Assembly (NCBI GenBank): GCA_016709335.1
Contig: JADJNC010000060.1
Location: 186,001-250,000, forward strand
DNA: 64,000 bases
Direction of reading: 5' to 3'
Source: Candidatus Propionivibrio dominans
Lineage (GTDB): Bacteria; Pseudomonadota; Gammaproteobacteria; Burkholderiales; Rhodocyclaceae
Made by a program: the position numbers and the translations under genes. Positions 35,490-43,361 of this stretch are shown piece by piece (position 1 is the stretch's first letter; each line of letters begins with the position of its first letter). Under the pieces are notes generated by a model. The model was not told the DNA's origin. It worked only from the letters and a program-made list of their open reading frames with translations, and ran no database searches.

Positions 35490-36347
35490 CTATTTGCCCT
35501 TGCGCGCCTTGAGCTCTTGCTCAAGCTCACCGAACGTCGGCCGGTCAGACGAGTAAAGTACCTTGCGTCCGAACTCCACCGCCACCTGCGGTGCATAGCC
35601 AGACATTGAAGAGAGCAGAACGACCTTGATCACCTGATAGATTTTTGAGCCTTCTTCAGCCTTCTGCTCCAGCAAGGTCGCGATCGGAGCGACAAAACCG
35701 TAGGAAATGAGAATACCGAGGAAGGTGCCGACCAGCGCACCGCCGATCATCTTGCCAAGCACCGGCGGCGGCTCACCCACCGAGCCCATGACGTTAACCA
35801 CGCCCATCACCGCCACGATGATACCGAAAGCGGGTACCGCATCCGCCATTTTGGCCATGACGTGGCCGGGAACCATGACCTCGTGATGGTGGGTCTCGAT
35901 TTCGACATCCATCAGGTTTTCGATTTCAAGGGCATTGAGATTGCCACCGACCATCATGCGCAGATAGTCGGTAATGAATTCCATGACGTGATGATTTTGG
36001 GATATTGCCGGATACTTGCCGAAGATCGGGCTTTCATGAGGATTCTCGACATCGTTTTCGACTGACATCAAGCCTTCCTTGCGCACCTTGGCCAACACCT
36101 CATAAAGCATTGAGAGCAAATCGACGTAGAGCATCTTGTTGAATTTCGAGCCCTTGAAGATGCTGGGCAGTGCGCCAATCGTCGACTTGATGATCTTGAT
36201 GTCGTTTCCGGCGACGAATCCGCCGATCGTCAGGCCGACAATGGCAATGTATTCGAGCGGCACCCACAAGGCCGCCAGGCTGCCGTGCACCGCATAGGTT
36301 CCGAGCGCCGAAGCCAGAATGATGACGTAGCCGACGATTAAAAACAT
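35490..36347 (-). CDS. motA: Flagellar motor stator protein MotA
   Basis: MotA forms the proton channel with MotB and pushes on FliG. The 285-residue product is the long E. coli-type MotA: four transmembrane helices (two near residues 1-50, two near 170-230) and a large cytoplasmic loop. Signatures include V-P-A-F-G-I-I-V-A-V-M-G-V-V near residue 172. It is the first gene of the motA-cheA run. Confidence 0.96.
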   Translation of the reverse strand: MFLIVGYVIILASALGTYAVHGSLAALWVPLEYIAIVGLTIGGFVAGNDIKIIKSTIGALPSIFKGSKFNKMLYVDLLSMLYEVLAKVRKEGLMSVENDVENPHESPIFGKYPAISQNHHVMEFITDYLRMMVGGNLNALEIENLMDVEIETHHHEVMVPGHVMAKMADAVPAFGIIVAVMGVVNVMGSVGEPPPVLGKMIGGALVGTFLGILISYGFVAPIATLLEQKAEEGSKIYQVIKVVLLSSMSGYAPQVAVEFGRKVLYSSDRPTFGELEQELKARKGK

Positions 36348-36484
36348 TCAACCTCTCCCTGTCATGCCGAGCTGTAGATACGCTTGTTCTTGAATCACGC
36401 TTACAGCGGCATATTGTAGCGGGATGACGCCGTGTAGGTAATAAAAACTAGCTTTAAACAAATTTCCGGAAACTCAGTATCGCT

Positions 36485-36655
36485 GGGCAATCGCAGCAAA
36501 CTTCAAAGTCCACCGCAGAGCCGCAAAGGAGCAAAGGAAACGCAAAGACAGACGAAGAAAGCCAATTAGTATTGGTCGCTTTTGACTTTCTTTGCGAAAA
36601 CTCTGCGTCCATCGCGCCTTCGCGGCGGGTGTTTCAGTTAGATGAAATTGCCCTG
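36485..36655. repeat. Dispersed 170-bp palindromic repeat, copy 2
   Basis: This is the second copy of the repeat at 32740-32910, in the same orientation, in the motA-Nudix gap. It keeps the GGGCAAT and ATTGCCC ends and the internal imperfect dyad. The pieces on either side (36348-36484 and 36656-36729) contain no gene; the left piece should hold the motA promoter, though I see no sigma-28 site there. Confidence 0.85.
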
Positions 36656-36729
36656 CCCGTGCCGGGGCACCCGAAGTACAAGAATCGTATATCGTATAGA
36701 ATCGGGTGCATGAACAATGGCTCAACGTC

Positions 36730-37272
36730 ATGAACTACTGCAACCAGTGCGGAGCACCGGTTGAAGTCCGCATCCCGCCGGGTGACTCGCTACCGCGCCA
36801 TGTCTGCCAGCGCTGCGCTACGGTCCATTACCAGAATCCCAAGCTCGTGATCGGCTGCATTGCGGAATGGCAAGGCGATATCCTGCTCTGCCGCCGCGCC
36901 ATCGAACCACGCTATGGACTGTGGACCCTGCCCGCCGGCTTCATGGAGAATGGCGAATCGACAACACAGGCCGCCTTGCGCGAAACGCTTGAGGAAGCCT
37001 GCGCGCGGATCGAGATCGACGATCTTTTCACGCTGGTCAATGTGCCGTACATCAACCAGGTGCACCTGTTCTACCGCGGACGGCTCCTTGACACCGACTT
37101 TGCCGCTGGCGTGGAAAGCCTCGAAACAGTACTTTTTTCTGAAGCCGACATCCCGTGGCAGGAACTCGCCTTTCGAACCGTTGCGCTCAGCCTCAAGGCC
37201 TATTTTTCCGATCGTCGTGCTGCTCGTTTCGCATTTCACGAATACGACCTGAGGCCACCCACCGGCTACTGA
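36730..37272 (+). CDS. Nudix hydrolase with N-terminal zinc ribbon
   Basis: The 180-residue protein begins M-N-Y-C-N-Q-C-G and has two C-x2-C pairs (C-N-Q-C and C-Q-R-C) within the first 35 residues, a zinc ribbon like that of NudC-type enzymes. The Nudix box lies at about 75-97: G-F-M-E-N-G-E, seven residues, then R-E-T-L-E-E-A. It should hydrolyse a nucleoside diphosphate linked to another moiety; the substrate cannot be told from sequence. A GTG eight codons upstream is an alternative start. It does not belong to the chemotaxis operon. Confidence 0.85.
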   Translation: MNYCNQCGAPVEVRIPPGDSLPRHVCQRCATVHYQNPKLVIGCIAEWQGDILLCRRAIEPRYGLWTLPAGFMENGESTTQAALRETLEEACARIEIDDLFTLVNVPYINQVHLFYRGRLLDTDFAAGVESLETVLFSEADIPWQELAFRTVALSLKAYFSDRRAARFAFHEYDLRPPTGY

Positions 37273-37985
37273 TCGCCTTCAAGACTGAATTTCACCGGCA
37301 GCAAAATGCGAAAATCACGCCCCTTCAGACTTGGGGGCAAACTCGTTACCCGTGCCGCCTGCGTCATCATCTCCAGCGCCTGCTGATCAAGAACGCCTTG
37401 ACCGCTTGAGCGAACAAGCACAACTTCCGGAACCGGCAACAGGGCATTGACGTTGAGCGCCACTTCCGCTGTTCCCTCCCATCCACGCTCTCGCGCCAGC
37501 ACCGGATAACGCTTGAAGCGTCGTGCTGAGATTGCCAGCGACAGGCGGTACTGGCGCAAATCATCGGCACTGGCGCCATCAGGTGTGACATCCGGTGCGG
37601 TTGGCGCCGTTGACCGCGCTCCGCCCCTGGCCGCCCCGCCTGGCGAAGACGGCGCGGTTTGGCCGGCATCGCTCGTCACCGACTGCGCAGGCGGCTCGGC
37701 ACGGGGGGCCGAAGCAGGCTCAGTAACAAGGATCGGTCGTGGACCCGCATTCCGAACGAGCTGAGAAGACGGCTTGGCGGGCTCAGGCAGCGGCCTGGTG
37801 GCCGGCAGGCTGACCGGCCTTGCCGTTTCACCCTGGGGGTCACGACTGATTACCACATTGATCGACGCAGGCGGCGGCTCAAGCCGCACCGGAAACAGGA
37901 CAACCCCACGCCACAACAGCACGGCATGAATCAGCACGGAAACAATCAGGGCCTGCAGCAGCGTGCGGCGAGACGAGGGAAGCAT
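37266..37985 (-). CDS. TonB-like energy-transduction protein
   Basis: The product (239 residues from ATG 37985; up to 257 from the open frame) has a basic N-terminus, one transmembrane helix (L-L-Q-A-L-I-V-S-V-L-I-H-A-V-L-L-W), a long Pro/Ala/Ser-rich periplasmic linker, and a C-terminal beta domain with Y-P-V-L-A-R-E-R-G-W-E-G-T-A-E-V, matching the Y-P-x-x-A-x-x-x-x-x-x-G pattern of TonB. The conserved H in the membrane helix is present. No exbB or exbD lies nearby. It is divergent from the FeoB-like gene and its neighbour. Confidence 0.8.
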   Translation of the reverse strand: MLPSSRRTLLQALIVSVLIHAVLLWRGVVLFPVRLEPPPASINVVISRDPQGETARPVSLPATRPLPEPAKPSSQLVRNAGPRPILVTEPASAPRAEPPAQSVTSDAGQTAPSSPGGAARGGARSTAPTAPDVTPDGASADDLRQYRLSLAISARRFKRYPVLARERGWEGTAEVALNVNALLPVPEVVLVRSSGQGVLDQQALEMMTQAARVTSLPPSLKGRDFRILLPVKFSLEGDQ

Positions 37986-38085
37986 CGATAACCAGGACCG
38001 TCGAGAAGGACTCAAGGCATTAGAATAGCGCAGCGCCACCCCGCCCCCCCGGCAAAGCGCAGCTCATGAGTTCCGATGAGGGTTT

Positions 38086-38403
38086 GTGCGCCCGGGTTTT
38101 GGTGTTAAATTGGCTTTGATCTGCGCGGCTCAGTTTATCATTGACACGTACTCAGGCTGCGCAGCAAGCCTTCCCGCCACAGTGACCCTGAACCCTGCCG
38201 GCCATTTTCCCGATCCGGACATTGACCCATGCGTTCTGTTGCTTTCTGACAGTCGACAGGCAAGGAGCGTCCCATTGCCATTCACCGAACTTGATGACGA
38301 CAACGAAGTTCAGGAATTCAGCACTGCCCGGCGCGTTGCGAGCGGACACGAAACTGCCGTCCTTGCTGGACAGCCTGCCGGTTCGCTGAAAACTTCAGGT
38401 TAA
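38086..38403 (+). CDS. Possible small hypothetical protein before the FeoB-like gene
   Basis: An open frame of 105 codons ends 3 bases before the FeoB-like gene. I recognise no domain. The first 35 residues are Cys-containing and hydrophobic (L-I-C-A-A-Q-F), the C-terminal third is acidic (L-D-D-D-N-E-V-Q-E-F). In the place where feoA is expected, this is not FeoA: it lacks the SH3-like fold pattern. It may not be a gene, since no good ribosome site is seen for any start. Confidence 0.35.
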   Translation: MRPGFGVKLALICAAQFIIDTYSGCAASLPATVTLNPAGHFPDPDIDPCVLLLSDSRQARSVPLPFTELDDDNEVQEFSTARRVASGHETAVLAGQPAGSLKTSG

Positions 38404-38406
38404 TCG

Positions 38407-40473
38407 ATGGCCAGGTCAGACAACAGATCAACCCCCTCGGTGAAGACGATCCAGCTTCACAGCCCGCTCCTGCGCGGCGACAGGCGACCGCGAGTGGCTC
38501 TGATCGGCCGTTATGGCGTCGGCAAGAGCACCATCTTCGAGGATGCCTCCAGCCCGGTTGCGCGTCACGAGCGTCTGGCCGGCGTTGGCGGCGCTTACCA
38601 GGAATGCGTGGTCGACGTCGGACTCGACCAGATCGCTCTGGTCGATCTGCCGTCGATAGATTCGCTGCACCATTTGAGCGAGCACGATCAGGTCGTTCTC
38701 ATGTATCTGCTGTGGGGCGACCACTGGCCACTCGCCGCAGCGCACGAGGTGGACAATGAGCATGCGGATTTCCCGGCGCCGGATGTACTGGTGCATGTCG
38801 TCGACGCAACGACGCTGGCCAAGGATCTCGAACTCAGCCTTGAGCTGGGGCTGTTCGGGCGACCGCTGGTGATTGCCCTGAACCGCGTCGACGAAGCACG
38901 AAAGAAGGGGATCTTCATCAACGTACAGGCACTCAGCGAGCGGCTGGGCGCACCCGTGATCCCAACCATTGCTTACATGGGCAAGGGAATAACGGCACTT
39001 TTTGAGGCGGTTCTGGACGTAGCGCGCGAGAAAACCTGCCCTTTGCCGCAGCCGCCGACGCGGCATATCGCCGAAAGCCTGAAACCGCTCAATGCCGTCA
39101 TCGCCCACCCTGAAATCGAAGACGTCTTTCAGGTACCGCGGGCACTTCTGCTTTCGCAACTGGCCGAAAACGACGACTATTTCCTGCGCGCGCTGGGTTC
39201 CCGCTTCCCCGCCCTGCTGCCGCAGATAGAGCAGGCCAGAACGAAGGCCGAAGCGCTGCTGCCACGCCCGCTTTCCGAAGAATTGCATGCCGACCGCCAC
39301 CATCGTGCCGCCGTGTTGTTCGAAGCGGTAACCAGTCCGCGCGGTGTCGACGCCGGCCAAGGCTGGCGGCGCTGGCTTGACGAGTTGTTCCTGCATCCGC
39401 GCTGGGGCCTGCTCGGCAGCCTGCTGGTTTTCGCCCTTGTTCTGCTGCTCGTCTTTGAAATGAGTGCCGTGCTCGACTCCTGGACATCGGCGCGGCTGGC
39501 GGACTGGGTGCAGCAATGGCAACCCGGATCGACGGCGGGCGTCATCGGCCGCGCGGTAGCCGACGGACTGGTCGGACTGGTCGGCATCGTCGTGCCCTAC
39601 ATGCTGCCGCTGGTTCTATTGCTGGTAACACTTGAAGAATCGGGCGTCATGCACCGCGTGGCCTTTGTCGTCGACCGCGGCTTCCATCACATCGGATTGC
39701 ATGGCGGTGTCGCGGTCCCCTTCCTGATCGGACTGGGCTGCAATGTCCCGGCGATTTCTGCCGCCGCCGTGACAGGATCGCGGCGCGAACGCGTGGTGTC
39801 GTCAATCCTGATCACCTTCGTTCCCTGCTCGGCGCGTTCGGCGATCATTCTGGCCATCGGCGGCAAGTATCTCGGAGGCCTCGGCGTATTCGCCATTTTC
39901 ATGCTGACGCTGCTCGTGATTGCTGTGCTCGGCAAGCTGCTGACGCGTCACTATTCCGATAGCGCGCCGGGGATGGTCCAGGAAATCCCGCCCTACGCGC
40001 TGCCAGTGTGGGGGAAGGTCTGGCGCAAAACCTGGGCGCGAACCGAGGACATCGTCACCATTGTCACACCACTGCTGGTTCTCGGCAGCGTGGTTCTGGC
40101 GCTGCTCAGCCACTTTGGCGCCGACGCCCTGATCAACATCGCACTGATCCCGATCACGGCCTGGTGGCTCGGTCTGCCCGTAGTCCTCGGCGTACCCATC
40201 CTGTTTGGCGTCCTGCGCAAGGAGCTGTCACTGCTGATGATCTATCAGGCGCTCGGAACGCTAGAGATCATGCCGCTGCTCGATCATGTGCAGATTTTCA
40301 CTTTTCTGGTTTTCCTGACCTTTTACGTACCGTGCCTGTCGACTTTCGCCGTCATGCTCAAGACGCTGGGACGCCGGGAAGCCTGGTTCTCGGTGCTGAT
40401 TTCCCTGGTCAGCGCACTGCTCATCGCCGGCGCAGTCCGCTTGCTGCTGGAACTGGTCAGGGTAATCGCCTAG
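38407..40473 (+). CDS. FeoB-like ferrous iron transporter
   Basis: The 688-residue protein has an N-terminal G domain and a membrane part with about nine to ten helices, the FeoB arrangement. G1 is G-R-Y-G-V-G-K-S-T (classical FeoB has G-N-P-N-V-G-K-T/S-T), G3 is D-L-P-S rather than D-L-P-G, and G4 is N-R-V-D. The two gate-like segments are present as G-L-G-C-N-V-P-A-I and V-P-C-S-A-R. It is therefore a divergent FeoB family member, probably for Fe(II) or another divalent metal. No feoA or feoC is adjacent. The stop codon lies exactly at the edge of a MITE-like repeat. Confidence 0.85.
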   Translation: MARSDNRSTPSVKTIQLHSPLLRGDRRPRVALIGRYGVGKSTIFEDASSPVARHERLAGVGGAYQECVVDVGLDQIALVDLPSIDSLHHLSEHDQVVLMYLLWGDHWPLAAAHEVDNEHADFPAPDVLVHVVDATTLAKDLELSLELGLFGRPLVIALNRVDEARKKGIFINVQALSERLGAPVIPTIAYMGKGITALFEAVLDVAREKTCPLPQPPTRHIAESLKPLNAVIAHPEIEDVFQVPRALLLSQLAENDDYFLRALGSRFPALLPQIEQARTKAEALLPRPLSEELHADRHHRAAVLFEAVTSPRGVDAGQGWRRWLDELFLHPRWGLLGSLLVFALVLLLVFEMSAVLDSWTSARLADWVQQWQPGSTAGVIGRAVADGLVGLVGIVVPYMLPLVLLLVTLEESGVMHRVAFVVDRGFHHIGLHGGVAVPFLIGLGCNVPAISAAAVTGSRRERVVSSILITFVPCSARSAIILAIGGKYLGGLGVFAIFMLTLLVIAVLGKLLTRHYSDSAPGMVQEIPPYALPVWGKVWRKTWARTEDIVTIVTPLLVLGSVVLALLSHFGADALINIALIPITAWWLGLPVVLGVPILFGVLRKELSLLMIYQALGTLEIMPLLDHVQIFTFLVFLTFYVPCLSTFAVMLKTLGRREAWFSVLISLVSALLIAGAVRLLLELVRVIA

Positions 40474-40745
40474 GAAAGACTACGAAATAACTTCCCGATT
40501 TTGTAAGGGCTAAATTATCTAGAAATCGCAATCCAGTAGGTCGGGTTAGCGTAGCGTCCCACAAGGGGATTTCCTGCGGGGCATAACCCGACAATCGTCG
40601 GATGCGGCATACACTGCCGTCGGGTTATGCTGCGAAGCAAATCCTCCTGGGGGACGCTGCGCTAACCCGACCTACAATGTGTCACTTATACCATCCAATT
40701 CAAACTTTAAATGCAAGAAAGCAGGAAGTTATTTCGTAGTCTTTC
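40474..40745. mobile_element. MITE-like element, copy 1 (272 bp, perfect 22-bp terminal inverted repeats)
   Basis: The 22-bp ends GAAAGACTACGAAATAACTT (plus CC) at 40474-40495 and their exact reverse complement at 40724-40745 bound a non-coding segment. A second inner dyad, GTAGGTCGGGTTAGCG with its complement near 40537 and 40660-40676, makes it a long hairpin. CTAG flanks both ends, consistent with a 4-bp target duplication. A truncated, inverted second copy is at 62766-62956. It fills the gap after the FeoB-like gene and could serve as its terminator. Confidence 0.85.
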
Positions 40746-40830
40746 TCTAGCCGCCTTGTTGACTCACATCAGGCTATGACAAAGAACGCTGAAGGCTCAG
40801 AATGAGGCCGACGCTAATCCTGAAAAAATC

Positions 40831-41391
40831 ATGGACCACCTGATCAAAGACACCGCGACACTGGAACTCTACGCCTGGCTGGATCCGGATGCCGAGTTGC
40901 CGGGCTGGGACGTACTCACCGGCAACCCCTTCGGCACGTCCTTGCCGGAAGACCAATTCACCACGGTGCAGAATTATTTTGCCGAATACCATCTCGAATA
41001 CTACCGACAGCGGCTCTACAACAACTTCCCCAGTCGCCTGCACGCCCTGTTGCTCTTTGCCACACGCGTTGACGCCGAGAATTTCCGCGCCAAACATCCC
41101 GGCCGTGTCTTTGGCAAAACACTGGTTCGTGCGCGTAGCCAGGGGGCTTACGTCGTCTCGTTTCACGATTCAAGCTGGCTGGATTACCTGCGCCTGCCGC
41201 ACAGCCTCAGCCTGACGACGCTCTACGAAGTTTCCAGCCACTACTGGAAAGGCGCGCTGGTCGAGGAAATCGGCCTGCGCTTCATGAACGAGCGCTGGCG
41301 CGAACCGCCGGTTATCGAAGCCCTGTTTCAGGGAACACTGGAGCCCATTCACCGGCAGCAACATACCCCCTGGCTACCCGGATTTTCCTGA
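40831..41391 (+). CDS. Conserved hypothetical protein
   Basis: I do not recognise this family. The 186-residue soluble protein has no signal peptide or membrane helix and is rich in aromatic residues (many Tyr, Phe and Trp). It begins M-D-H-L-I-K-D and contains F-F/Y-A-E-Y-H-L-E-Y-Y-R-Q-R-L-Y near residue 50. Codon use matches the neighbours, and the frame is uninterrupted, so it is very probably a real gene. It stands alone between the MITE and a BIME-like repeat. Confidence 0.75.
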   Translation: MDHLIKDTATLELYAWLDPDAELPGWDVLTGNPFGTSLPEDQFTTVQNYFAEYHLEYYRQRLYNNFPSRLHALLLFATRVDAENFRAKHPGRVFGKTLVRARSQGAYVVSFHDSSWLDYLRLPHSLSLTTLYEVSSHYWKGALVEEIGLRFMNERWREPPVIEALFQGTLEPIHRQQHTPWLPGFS

Positions 41392-41530
41392 GCGTCTGTA
41401 CAGAAATCATTGCTGTCTGATGTCCACGCTTGTCACCCCGGCGTAAGCCGGGGTCCAGTTCGTTTATCTGATTGTTATATTGAATATCGGAGGAAGGTAC
41501 TGGATTCCGGCGTTCGCCGGAATGACGGCC
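41392..41530. repeat. Paired REP palindromes (BIME-like), copy 1
   Basis: Two inverted palindromes, CACCCCGGCGTAAGCCGGGG and TTCCGGCGTTCGCCGGAA, flank a conserved 40-base AT-rich spacer that begins CGTTTATCTGATTGTT. The whole 135-base unit recurs at 46472-46608 with the same spacer. Such CGTCATTCCGG...CCGGAATGACG palindromes are common in proteobacterial genomes. Confidence 0.85.
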
Positions 41531-41561
41531 GGGGAGCCTCTGAGCGGCCGATACGCTTTTT

Positions 41562-42248
41562 TCATTGGCGTCCCGGCAGAATCAGCGGGGGTTGCGGTTG
41601 CGGTTGCGGTTGCGATTGGGGTCGGTGCGGTGGAGCAATTGGCTGCGGCAGCGGCACAGGCCGTCTGGGGTTGTTCAGAATCGTCACAAAGCGCATGAAA
41701 AAGCGGATGGGTTTCGCCTTTTTGATGACCTGCCCGCCTGCGTCAACAATACTTGCGTCCAGTTGCATGCTCTGATTGGCCGGCGGCAGGGTATCGCCCC
41801 AGAACTCCGGCGGAACGATGAACTCGGTGGCGGTAAAGCGCTGACCGACAGGGCGACCGTTGATGCTGACCACAAAGGCATGCCCGGCTCCGAGTTGCAG
41901 CGGCGGATCGACGGCAACGCGCACTTCGAAGAGTGCCGTATTGGCGGCGGCACTGCCGTTATCCTCAGGGGAAACAATGGCAAAGCTGCGGTACGCCGGC
42001 GCGGTAAACTCGGGCATCATGCTCTCACCCCGGCCTGGCGCAGGGGCAGGCTCGGCAGGTCTGCTGGCCGGCTCCGGCGCTACGACATTGAGCGGCTGCA
42101 AAGTAACTTCCCGGGATCCCGACTGCGGCTTGTCGGAAAAAACCGGACCCTTTGCTCCCGGCGTCACATAAACGCCCTGCGCGTGCAGCGTCACGTTCTG
42201 GAGCATCAGGGCAGAGAACAGAATGATCGTCGTCAGGAAAGATTTCAT
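41562..42248 (-). CDS. Secreted hypothetical protein with Gln-Pro repeat tail
   Basis: The 228-residue product from ATG 42248 (GGAGG upstream) has a signal peptide (K-S-F-L-T-T-I-I-L-F-S-A-L-M-L, cleaved near H-A-Q) and a short early segment G-V-Y-V-T-P-G-A-K-G-P-V-F-S-D-K-P that resembles a DUF4124-type domain. A central beta-rich domain (about 95-195) follows, then a Pro/Gln tail (Q-S-Q-P-Q-P-Q-P) coded by a tandem GGTTGC hexamer near 41588-41612. Function unknown. It is separated from the lipase-like gene by overlap of a few bases, so they may be co-transcribed. Confidence 0.75.
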   Translation of the reverse strand: MKSFLTTIILFSALMLQNVTLHAQGVYVTPGAKGPVFSDKPQSGSREVTLQPLNVVAPEPASRPAEPAPAPGRGESMMPEFTAPAYRSFAIVSPEDNGSAAANTALFEVRVAVDPPLQLGAGHAFVVSINGRPVGQRFTATEFIVPPEFWGDTLPPANQSMQLDASIVDAGGQVIKKAKPIRFFMRFVTILNNPRRPVPLPQPIAPPHRPQSQPQPQPQPPLILPGRQ

Positions 42249-42271
42249 CAAAGCCTCCGCAACCTTGGCAG

Positions 42272-43173
42272 TCAATCAGCCCCGGCCTCGGTCAAGGGCC
42301 GCAATCCGTCCAGCATAGCCGCAGCCACCCGGGGCGAATAAAGCATGGCCAGATGACCCAGACCGTCAATGGTCCGGCTCTGCGCCCCCGGCCATTGCAG
42401 ATTCGACTGCGGCATCACGAAGTTGTCATGCGGGCTGAAGATGGTCAGAGTATCGGCCGCTGGCGCTTCGCTGGCAAGCGCCTTCAACCACGCACTACCT
42501 GGCGTCATCTGGCGGGCGTTTTCGCCGATCCCGGCTCTTGCCAGTTCGCTGCCCGCATGCGGTGTCCCCAGCGTCAGCAGCCGCTTCACTCGCGCGCTGC
42601 CGTAACGACGCAAATAGGCACGCGCCACCAATCCACCCATGCTGTGCCCGATCAGGATCACCTGCTTTGCACCGGTCGCCGCGAGTACTTCGTCAATGCG
42701 CCGGGAGACGTGCTCCACATAGTTCTCGATACTCGTGTAGATAGGCTCCAGACTGATCGTCGCCACCACCCAGCCTGCACCCTCCAGACGCCGGCGCAAC
42801 CACCACCACGCCGCTCGCGAACAGCCATAACCGTTGATCAGCAACAGGACCGGACGCTCGGGGCTCGGCCGCAGGCGATCCGCCCCCATCCACCAGCGTT
42901 CGAAAGGCGAAATCAGAACGAAGTTGACAATAAAAGCCATGTATTCGGCAATCACCATGCGCATCGCCGGCCACCAGCCAAGTAGTGGCCAAGGCGAGCG
43001 ATAGAACCAGGCATAGACATAGGTCAGCCCGGTTATCCACAACCGCAAGCCGAGCATACCGGCCACCGCAAACAGGCCAGCACCGAGCGCAGAGGCGTCG
43101 AAATAGCGCAGGGCCAGCGTCGAGTGACGGCCAGCTCAAACAGAATAAACAGGCGAAGAACGATGGCCAGCAT
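42272..43173 (-). CDS. Alpha/beta hydrolase, lipase-like (frameshifted)
   Basis: The intact part (from 43066) codes for 264 residues with membrane-like N-terminal helices and an alpha/beta-hydrolase domain: L-L-L-I-N-G-Y-G-C-S near residue 75, the nucleophile elbow G-H-S-M-G-G, T-L-G-T-P-H-A-G, and a late D and H (G-L-G-H-L). Upstream, a second frame begins at ATG 43173 behind GAGGAAAG and reads M-L-A-I-V-L-R-L-F-I-L-F-E-L-A-V; it joins the first frame as T-L-A-L-R-Y-F-D if one base is added near 43118-43126. Thus the gene is probably one protein of about 300 residues, an esterase/lipase anchored in the inner membrane. Substrate unknown. Confidence 0.75.
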
Positions 43174-43299
43174 GAAAGACTTTCCTCAATGACACTTGAT
43201 GCACTGGGCACCGGCTTCCGCCGGTGTGACGAGTGATCGTCGTTTCCTTGACGCATTGAACTTGCACGGATCGATGAAAATGGAACCCCCTTGTTAACC

Positions 43300-43327
43300 C
43301 GTCATTCCGGCGCACGCCGGAATCCAG
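43300..43327. repeat. Single REP palindrome
   Basis: GTCATTCCGG-CGCACG-CCGGAAT forms a 28-base palindrome of the same class as the BIME units. Another hairpin, CACCGG-CTTCCG-CCGGTG, lies at about 43209-43226. Both are in the gap between the lipase-like and GMC genes; no gene is visible between 43174 and 43361. Confidence 0.75.
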
Positions 43328-43361
43328 TCCGTTAATCAAAATAGGGTTTTTCAGAAGCTGA

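Noticed and set aside
40474..41530. Possible CRISPR array from repeated palindromes
   Set aside because: The palindromes are MITE and REP units without regular spacing or unique equal-length spacers, and no cas genes are present.
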